From Bufo bufo (lineage: Eukaryota; Chordata; Amphibia; Anura; Bufonidae), in NCBI RefSeq assembly GCF_905171765.1, contig NC_053389.1, forward strand, positions 781,454,772 through 781,518,771: a stretch of DNA of 64,000 nucleotides. The letters are read 5' to 3'. The notes under the pieces are model-generated. The model was not told the origin of the DNA. It did not search any database and saw only the letters and a list, made by a program, of their open reading frames with translations. Position 1 is the stretch's first letter; each line of letters starts with the position of its first letter. Both the position numbers and the translations under genes were made by a program. Positions 56,173-64,000 of this stretch are shown piece by piece.

Positions 56173-57826
56173 CAGGGTGGGCCATTTATATGGATACACC
56201 TTAATAAAATGGGAATGGTTGGTGATATTAACTTCCTGTTTGTGGCACATTAGTATATGTGAGGGGGAACTTTTCAAGATGGGTGGTGACCATGGCGGAC
56301 ATTTTGAAGTCGGCCATTTTTAATCCAACTTTTGTTTTTTCAATAGGAAGAGGGTCATGTGACACATCAAACTTATTGAGAATTTCACAAGAAAAACAAT
56401 GGTGTGCTTGGTTTTAACGTAACTTTATTCTTTCATGAGTTATTTACAAGTTTCTGACCACTTATAAAATGTGTTCAATGTGCTGTCCATTGTGTTGGAT
56501 TGTCAATGCAACCCTCTTCTCCCACTCTTCACACACTGATAGCAACACCGCAGGAGAAATGCTAGCACAGGCTTCCAGTATCCGTAGTTTCAGGTGCTGC
56601 ACATCTCGTATCTTCACAGCATAGACAATTGCCTTCAGATGACCCCAAAGATAAAAGTCTAAGGGGGTCAGATCGGGAGACCTTGGGGGCCATTCAACTG
56701 GCCCACGACGACCAATCCACTTTCCAGGAAACTGTTCATCTAGGAATGCTCGGACCTGACACCCATAATGTGGTGGTGCACCATCTTGCTGGAAAAACTC
56801 AGGGAACGTGCCAGCTTCAGTGCATAAAGAGGGAAACACATCATCATGTAGCAATTTCGCATATCCAGTGGCCTTGAGGTTTCCATTGATGAAGAATGGC
56901 CCCACTATCTTTGTACCCCATATACCACACCATATCATCAATTTTTTTGTTCCAACAGTCTTGGAGGGATTTATCCAATGTGTGTTAGTGTCAGACCAAT
57001 AGCGGTGGTTTTGTTTGTTAACTTCACCATTCACATAAAGGTTTGCCTCATCACTGAACAAAATCTTCTGCGTAAACTGAGGGTCCTGTTCCAATTTTTG
57101 TTTTGCCCATTCTGAAAATTCAGTGCGCCGATCTGGGTCATCCTCGTTGAGATGCTGCAGTAGCTGGAGTTTGTAAGGGTGCCATTTGTGAGTACCTAAT
57201 ATCCGCCGAAGGGATGTTCGACTAATGCCACTCTCCAGTGACATGCGGCGAGTGCTACGCTGTGGGCTCTTGCTGAATGAAGCTAAGACAGCCACTGATG
57301 TTTCTTCATTAGAGACAGATTTCATGCGTCCACATTTTGGCAAATCCAACACTGAACCAGTTTCACGAAATTTAGCAAGCAGTTTGCTAACTGTAGCATG
57401 GGAGATGGGTGGTCTTGTAGGGTGTCTTGCATTGAAATCTGCTGCAATGACCCAGGTTACTGCGTTCACTAGACATCAACACAATTTCTATCCGCTCCTC
57501 ACGTGTTAACCTCGGCGACATGTCAATGGCTGTAAACAAAGAGAAACTTGTAAATAACTCATGAAAGAATAAAGTTACATTAAAACCAAGCACACCATTG
57601 TTTTTCGTGTGAAATTCCCAATAAGTTTGATGTGTCACATGACCCTCTTCCTATTGAAAAAACAAAAGTTGGATTCAAAATGGCCGACTTCAAAATGGCC
57701 ATCATGGTCACCACCCATCTTGAAAAGTTTCCCCCCTCACATATACTAATGTGCCACAAACAGGAAGTTAATATCACCAACCATTCCCATTTTATTAAGG
57801 TGTATCCATATAAATGGCTCACCCTG
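56173..57826 (-). mobile_element. DD41D (rosa/Visitor-like) mariner element
   Basis: TA flanks 56171-56172 and 57827-57828. TIRs cagggtgggccatttatatg and complement cagggtgagccatttatatg. Long subterminal inverted repeats of about 230 bp (tggtgatattaacttcctgt, then gtcatgtgacacatcaaact) are followed by a single transposase on the minus strand. 1,654 bp, nearly intact. Confidence 0.93.
56462..57521 (-). pseudogene. DD41D transposase, one frameshift
   Basis: The start at 57521 (MSPRLTREERIEIVLMSSER) shifts frame near 57460, then runs open to 56462. DNA-binding part: RPPISHATVSKLLAKFRETG and RRMSLESGISRTSLRRIL. Catalytic D in KILFSDEANLYV; second D in FFQQDGAPPHY; third D in PRSPDLTPLDFYLWG. Counting gives 41 residues between the second and third D, so the signature is DD41D rather than mariner DD34D. 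This fits the rosa/Visitor group of IS630-Tc1-mariner. Only the N-terminal frameshift is seen. Confidence 0.9.
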
Positions 57827-59521
57827 TAGATTGGGTGGCTGACAGTGCCTCCAGTTCCTTCACATTGCCTCCCACACAGTCCCCTGCTGAAAGATCAGAA
57901 ATGGCACCTGCAGCCCATGGCCATCAGTCTTTCACCTCACCCCCTTGCAAATCAGCCAAGCAGTCGGAGCCCCAAGTCATGCAGCAGTCTCTTCTGCTTT
58001 TTGATGACTCTGCTAGCAGGATTTCCCAGGGCCATCCACATAGCCCTGCCTTAGAAGTTAAAGAGATTGAGTGCACCGATGCCCAACCACTTATGTTTCA
58101 GGATGAGTACATGGGAGGACCACCGCAGCACGTCTCGGATGATGACGAAACACAGGTGCCAACTACTGTGGCTTTCTGCAGTGTGCAGACTGACAAGGAG
58201 GGCAGGGGTGAAGACTGGGTGGAAGATGATGGGGAGGACCCCACATGGAATCAAGGTCATGTGAGTGACCTGTGTAGTTCGGAGGAAGAGGCGGTGGTTG
58301 CACAGAGCCACCAGCACAACAGAAGAGGGAGGAGGGTGCTAAAGCGGATAGGGCGTCCCCTAGACAGTACGCCTGCTACTGCCCACCGCACCAAGGGACC
58401 GAGCACACCAAAGCCAGCTCCAAGGAGTTCCCTGGCGTGGCAGTTCTTCAGACAATGTTCTGACGACAAGACACGAGTGGTTTGCACGCTGTGCAATCAG
58501 AGCCTGAAGCGAGGCATAAACGTTCTAAACCTGAGCACAACCTGCATGACCAGGCATCTAAGTGCAAATCACGAGCTGCAGTGGAGTAGACACCTCAAAA
58601 ACCAATAAAGGCCTCTGGCTCCTCCTGCTTCCTCTTCTGCTTCAGTCTCGGCCTCTTCATCCCCCTCTGGAGTGACATTGGCACCTGCCACCTCGCAAAC
58701 ATAGGATGTGCTGGCAACGCCACCACCTGGGTCACCAAGCATCTCCACAATGTCCCATGGAAGCGTTCAGCTGTCTATCTCCCAAACACTGGAGCGAAAG
58801 AGGAGGTACCCCCTACCCTCCCACAATCCCTGGCCCTGAATGCCAGCATTTCCAAATTCCTGGCTTTTGAAATGCTGTCATTCCGTCTGGTGGACACGGA
58901 CAATTTTAAGAATCTGATGGCGGTGGCTGTCCCGCAGTACGTTGGGCACAGCCGCCACTACTTTTCCAGGTAAGCCATCCCTTCCCTGCACAACCAAGTG
59001 GGGGAAAAAATCTGGTGTGCTCTGCGCAACGCCATATGTGGCAAGGTCCACCTAACTACGGATACGTGGACCAGTAAGCACGGTCAGGGATATCTCCCTA
59101 ACAGCGCACTGGGTAAATGCAGTGGTGGCTGGGCCTGAGGCGGATAGCAGTTTGGCGCATGTCCTTCCACCACCGAGGATTGCAGGGTGTTTCTCTTTGC
59201 CTCCTGTTGCTTCCTCCTTCTACTCTGCTTACTCATCCTCTACCGCCTCCTCATCTGGTCAGCGTAACACCTTCACCACCAATATCAGCACAGCCAGGGG
59301 TAAACGACAGCAGGCGGTTTTGAAACTTATCTGTTTGGGGGACAAACCCCACACTGCGCAGGAGCTGTGGACAGGCATGGAACAACAGACCGATGAGTGG
59401 TTGGTGCCAGTGAGCCTCAAGCCCGGCCTGGTGTTGTGCTATAATGGGCGAAATCTCGTAGCAGCTCTGGGCCTAGCTGGTTTGACGCACATTCCTTGCC
59501 TGGTGCATGTGCTGAATTTAA

Positions 59522-60110
59522 TAACTTGACCCACCCTCTCCACCCAATCAGATTTCAGCCATTGACCTCTCTTGGATGTGGTATCCCTTTCTCAGGCTCC
59601 CTCTCCCGTTCCCCATGATTACCATGGTAGGCGCATAGAAGAACATCGAAAGTTGATAGGGAAGATATCAAATTGGATCGTGGACGTCACGGGGACGTGC
59701 GATCAGGCAGAAGTTATCTAGAGTCAACAAAGCGGCAGCAGGGCCTCTCCTGTATAACGTTTCCTAATCCAAAATACTGCAATGACATTCCCTGTAATTT
59801 GGTATTACTAATTCCAATAACAGGCAATCTTAGGAGTCCTGTATTGTTATTTATCGTCACTATCTCCCCGAGTCGGGAGTGGGTAATTGCCGCGCACCTC
59901 CTGCCTTCTTTCGATTTTTCCGCTTTAATAACTTGGCCCACATCTCCACCCAATCAGATTTCAGCCATTGACCTCCCTTGGATGTGGTATCCCTTTCTCA
60001 GGCTCCCTCTCTGGCATGGAACCCTGATTCCGTGATCACTATGTTAGGAGCATAAAAGAACATCGAAAGTTGATATCCAATTGGATCATGGACATCACGG
60101 GGACATGCGA
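59522..60110. repeat. Direct duplication within hAT-D
   Basis: ccacccaatcagatttcagc, then ggatgtggtatccctttctc, then gaacatcgaaagttgata and cacggggacgtgcga occur at 59540-59705. They recur at 59947-60110 with small changes. The intervening segment (59706-59930) has no assigned identity. It may be a tandem duplication or an insertion with a long duplicated flank. Confidence 0.75.
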
Positions 60111-60499
60111 CATGGTGGAGCAGTATGTGTGCACACACCTACAAGTACTGACTGATGGGTCTGCCCCCTTCAGCTTCTGGGTCTCCAAATTGGGCACATG
60201 GCCTGAGCTTGCCCTTTACGCCTTGGAGGTGCTGGCCTGCCCTGCAGACAGTCTATTATCTGAACGTTTGTTTAGCACGGCAGGAGGGGGTTATCACAGT
60301 CAAGCGCTGCCGCCTGTCCACAGCCAATGTTAAAATAACCAAGCAGGGATCCCACAGGACTTGTCCGTACCTTGTGCAGAATAGACATGTATACCGGCCT
60401 CACCCAGTCATTGTTATACTCCAGTGCATTTTCTCTTTGTTTAATTTTTTATATTTCCCAATGTTTCCCAAAATTTTAATAAAAAACAAAACAAAAAAA

Positions 60500-60600
60500 T
60501 CTGTATTGGCTACCTCCTCCTACACCGCCGCTTCCACCTACACCGCCACATCCACCGCCTCCTCAACCTCCTACTCCATATGGACCTCCTCCTCCTAGAT
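60500..60600 (+). repeat. Short cctcctacaccgccac-type tandem
   Basis: Degenerate repeats of cctcc/cacctacaccgccac/tccaccgcctcc in the hAT-D tail. Likely a simple-sequence expansion; no gene. Confidence 0.6.
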
Positions 60601-60814
60601 CAAGATTATAATTTTTTTTTTTTAACGTATTTTATGTTATTTTAAGTCATTTCCCTATCCACATTTGTTTGCAGAACGCTTGCCATGCTCTTAACCACAT
60701 TTTGCTGTCTTTTGCAGCCCTCTAGCCCTTTCCATGACTTTTTTAGAGCCATTATAGTTCTGCCGAACCCATCGAACCTGAACTTCCAGGTGTCCGCTCA
60801 ACTCTAGCGCTGAT

Positions 60815-61140
60815 AAAAAAAACTGACTGTGTAAAAGCGTCCCAAGTCTTGAATTTCCTAAATATTCGGAACCTAGACGAAATTGAATCTTTTGCAATTT
60901 AATTTGGACAAATTTTCTCAAAATGGCGGCCACCATTTTAAAAGGTCAGAAGACAGAAGAAGGCATCTGCCACCAAAAAGGCATAATTTGTGGACCATGT
61001 TTTAACTTTTACAGAGTAGTGCGTTATTACCACTGGCTATCACCTGTTTACCGAAAATGTCAAATATGCCACTGTGACTTTGACATTGCTAATGCTGTCT
61101 TGGCTTCAAAGAGCTTGGAAGGTGGATAAGTCCTAGGAGA
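60815..61140. other. Unassigned, possible hAT MITE fragment
   Basis: cttgaatttcctaaatattcgg and caaaatggcggccaccattt resemble subterminal hAT text. No ends were resolved and no gene was seen. Confidence 0.4.
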
Positions 61141-61148
61141 CCTTAGAG

Positions 61149-61481
61149 CAGTGGTGGCGAACCTATGGCAGGGGTGCCAGAGGCAGCACTCAGAGCCCTC
61201 TCTGTGGGCACCCACGCCCCCTGGAAAAAGTCTATGGTGTACCAATATGCCTTAGACTTTTCCTGCCATTCATCAGTGCAGGGCACGCTGTGAACGGCAT
61301 GGGCAACACATTGAATGTAGGCAGGCTATTATAGCTAAATGATAAAGTAATAGTATAGATATAGTATACTATATTGGACTGTAGTATTCAGGTTAAATTG
61401 CCATGTTGGCACTATTCGATAAATATGTGCGTTTTGGGTAACAGTTTGGGCACTCAGTCTGTAAAAGGTCCGCCATCACTG
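61149..61481. mobile_element. Non-autonomous hAT (cagtggtggcgaacc ends)
   Basis: 333 bp. Ends cagtggtggcgaacctatgg and aaaggtccgccatcactg. Flanks ccttagag (61141-61148) and ccttagtg (61482-61489) match at 7 of 8. The internal text ggcactcagagccctctctg-like resembles widespread vertebrate Charlie-type MITEs. No ORF. Confidence 0.85.
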
Positions 61482-61975
61482 CCTTAGTGTGTCATACACA
61501 ACTTTGACCACTTTTGATTCCAGTCGAATTTATTCATATGTGAATCGAATCTGCTGACTCACTAGAATTTGAGAAACTTGCTTATCTCTAGTAGGCATAC
61601 AATATACATGTACAAATAAATCTTTGATGCTTAAATAACTTACATTGGTGTCGGTGGTAGCAACGCCTAATTTTGCTCCTGCATACCACACACTGTCTCC
61701 ATCGGGCAGCAATGCACACACAGGCACAGTTGCACTGCACTGGGATCTCTTTTTGTGATTTCGTCCATTGATTACAAAGGCCTCGATAAGGAGGTTACTA
61801 ATATAGCAACAGCAATGCAAACCTAGAAGAGTCAGTAGCGGATGGGTACTTGGTGTGACCCTGCAGCCCACCCACAGAACACCAAGAGACCAGACGAAAA
61901 AGAAACATGATGGACTTGTTTAAAACTTGCCCCGATTTTTTATACTGATGACCTATCCTCAGGATAGGTCATTAA

Positions 61976-62314
61976 AGGGGTTCTCCGGGCTTTTAATATT
62001 GATGACCTATCCTCAGGATAGGTCATCAATATCAGATTGGCGGGGGTCCGACACCCGGTACCCCCGCCAATCACCAAGCACAGCGCCGTACATTGTATAG
62101 TGGCTGTGCTTGGTATTGCGCTCAGCCCCATACACTGGAAGGGGGCTGAGCTGCTCCTAGGCCACGTGACAGATAAACGTGTCGTCACTGGCCTAGGAAG
62201 AGCTGAGAGAAGGCCACAGTGCTCACAACTGATCGGTGTGGGTCCCGGGTACCAGACCCCAACCAATCAGATACTGATGATCTATCCCTAGTATAAAAAT
62301 CTTAGAAAACCCCT
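61976..62314. mobile_element. TTAA-flanked MITE
   Basis: ttaa at 61972-61975 and 62315-62318. Ends aggggttctccgg and aaaacccct. The interior has a perfect hairpin (ttgatgacctatcctcagga / tcctgaggataggtcatcaa) and the mirrored pair cgggtaccagaccccaacca / ccgacacccggtaccccc. 339 bp, no ORF. Confidence 0.8.
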
Positions 62315-62318
62315 TTAA

Positions 62319-64000
62319 CTTTCCATGAAAAATGATTCCCAAAAAGATGATTTGCCCTTCGCCTGGTGTCATGTATGGCTGTATAGACTGAAATGTCTGT
62401 ACGGCTGTGTTTGCATGACAATCATTTCTATGATAGTTCATTCAGAGGTTGTTCAACCATCAGCCAGCCTGTATCTAATGTGTATGGTCATCGTTCGTTA
62501 GTCCTCAATGAAGCATAATGCATAATTTACAACCAAATCCAGATTGGTTTTCCAGTCTCATATGACATTCTCCTACTGAGGACCTTCACTACATTTTCTG
62601 TACATTTGCACATGTGGTTGTGGACTGTCAGATGGTGGCAACAGAATGTTGTGCCGGGTGATAAATAATGGTAATTATAATGAGCGACCTTTTTAAATTC
62701 TGATCAATAGGTTCCTGGATGGACTATCACCATATTAAACCAATGTTACCTCTGTAATTGCAAACAAAGGCTTCTGTACCAAATATTAACACTGATTTTC
62801 TCAGGTGTTCAAATACTGATGTTCAGCAGTGCAAGACAAAAAAATACATAAAAAATCATAGATTGTGATTTCCTGATTTTTTATTTTTTTTCATTCTGTC
62901 TCTCAGAGTGGGAATGCACCTACAATGTAAATTTCAGACCCCTCCATTAATTCTAAATGGGAGAACTTGCAAAATCGCAGGGTGATCAATTACGTCTGTT
63001 CCTCACTGTATGGCTCTGTCTGTGATCCTGTATCCTTGTCTTAACAGTGTTCTATATTGTATGCCTGGATTGCTGGTGCCCTGCGCCACAAAAAAAACAA
63101 AAAACGGAACAACCGATCCGTGAAAAACGGACTGAAAAAACGCTGAAAAAGCCATACGGTCGTGTGAAAGAGGCCTTAAGGGCAGTGTCGGACTGGGATG
63201 CCTAGGGCCCACCAGTGGAAATTATTCTAGGGGCCCACCCTACAGCTACCAAAAATAAATATTACTTGTTCATTTTTCGGTCTCATGAATATTTGCAGTT
63301 TAGCACACAATACAGTGTGCAGAACAGAACGGTATTGTGCACTGCTCTATATCAGATTGTTTCCCATTAAGCAGCTCATTGTAGTTGATAACCTAATCTG
63401 TTAAGGTCCCTTTACACAGGGCGACAGAGCAGGAGATTGTTAGGAAGGAAACGTTCCTTCCTGACAATTGCCTGCTCTTTAACGGAGAACGCTGTATTTA
63501 CATGCAGTGCTCTCCATTGTATGGGGAGCAGTGATCACTACTGTCAATGTTCTTCCCCATACTGACTACTTGTTGGCCAGCAGCAGATCGTTATTACACA
63601 GCACAATCTACTTCCAGTAAATGATCATTTTTATGTGCGTACAACGATCGAATTACGGTACCCGATGAATGAGCGTTTTGTTCGTTCATCAGGTAATCAA
63701 CCTACACTGCATCTACCGCGGCCAGTACGCCCAAGAGCTACTAAAGCGAGCAACAAGGTAACCTGTGTCACAGTGAACTACACTCTGACAATGTCTATAT
63801 TATTATTTTTTTATCATGTTTCCTTTTCTGAAAGCCATATATTTTTTTTATTTTTCTGCCAATGATCTTGTGTAGGGGCTCCTTTTTTGCAGGAAGAGTT
63901 GACATATGAATTGTTGCATTTTTTGGGTGCATATGATTTTTTGATCGTTCAATATTACACTTTTTGGGAGCAAGGGAACCAAAAAAGGCTTTTTATTTTA
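62319..64000. other. Mostly unassigned, MITE pieces
   Basis: 63100-63176 is the right end of a Harbinger-like MITE (gccatacggtcgtgtgaaagaggcc followed by tta). 63187-63300 begins cagtgtcggactgggatgcc, the left end of a hAT-type MITE whose right end I did not find. 63406-63480 starts ggtccctttacacagggcg with a mirrored gaaggaaacgttccttc hairpin. 63780-64000 is AT-rich. No gene was seen. Confidence 0.45.

Larger units (their letters stand above)
55960..60333 (+). pseudogene. hAT-D transposase, broken and interrupted
   Basis: The start at 55960 gives MRRASNKGRGPAPGAAGAPV and RGRGRSVP; a stop occurs near 56095. The frame is interrupted by the DD41D element at 56173-57826. It resumes at 57829 with an open acidic segment to 58608 that includes the BED finger VCTLCNQSLKRG, then CMTRHLSANHELQW. 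Later blocks: TTDTWTSKHGQGY near 59055, LGDKPHTAQELW near 59340, an LTHIPCLVHVLNLIT block (59485-59529), and hATC text LACPADSLLSERLFSTAGG (60233-60290), after which the frame is lost. A roughly 400-bp disturbance with duplicated text occurs at 59522-60110. Not functional. Confidence 0.85.
55145..60806 (+). mobile_element. hAT-D transposon with nested mariner-like element
   Basis: Contains a 5' tandem array (55179-55790), transposase start at 55960, a DD41D insertion (56173-57826), BED finger, catalytic blocks, hATC block and 3' tail. The right end reads ...ccaggtgtccgctcaactcta (complement tagagttgagcggacacc) at 60806. I did not find the matching left TIR, so the 5' boundary is approximate. 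Confidence 0.75.

Noticed and set aside
57814..58608. 264-codon ORF as an independent host BED-finger gene
   Set aside because: It continues the hAT-D frame from 55960 once the DD41D insertion is removed, and is followed by catalytic and hATC blocks of the same broken transposase.

Overview
This window is vertebrate nuclear DNA, most probably from a frog or toad. I infer that from the repeat content: long BED-finger hAT transposons with tagagatg-type ends, palindromic TWA- and TTAA-flanked MITEs rich in ggatccg words, CR1 and L2 LINEs, and Tc1/mariner and DD41D elements. I found no convincing host protein-coding exon, tRNA or rRNA gene. The window reads as intergenic or intronic DNA made almost entirely of mobile elements, many nested inside one another. 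Coordinates were worked out by hand and may be off by a few bases.

Layout. 1-3364: 3' part of a hAT element (hAT-A), broken at its BED finger by a CR1 fragment. 3365-7126: MITEs and AT-rich remnants. 7127-9379: a Tc1 element split by a 1 kb solo-LTR-like insertion. 9480-15101: a fold-back element whose left arm was hit by a complete BovB/RTE LINE (9621-12732, TSD tcctatt) and then by a non-autonomous hAT (12742-14702), which itself carries a minisatellite and an L2 LINE. 17498-19014: a decayed Tc1. 19102-31595: one large hAT (hAT-B) with an exact 8-bp TSD (tttagaat), enclosing a nearly intact Tc1 (20068-21659), U2-snRNA-like sequence (21669-21900) and a very young LTR retroelement (22164-26621). 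33084-37117: a complete hAT (hAT-C, TSD cacatgag). 38171-41782: MITEs and an LTR-like tract. 42038-46897: a recent 2.43-kb tandem duplication. 46957-50730: nested LTR-like, Harbinger-like, Tc1 and CR1 pieces. 52173-54033: a giant fold-back element with a G-rich minisatellite. 55145-60806: hAT-D, with a 102-bp tandem array and a DD41D mariner-like element in its coding region. 61149-64000: small MITEs and remnants.

The most notable item is the LTR element at 22164-26621. Its two 901-bp LTRs differ at only two positions by eye. It has no recognisable protease, reverse transcriptase or integrase. Its single long ORF (minus strand) contains a PPAY late-domain-like motif, a Y-box-type cold-shock RNA-binding domain and a C-terminal coiled coil. 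That is a non-autonomous retroelement that appears to have captured a host-type RNA-binding domain. Other items worth attention are the full-length BovB in an apparently amphibian genome, the U2-like tract inside a hAT, and the young tandem duplication.
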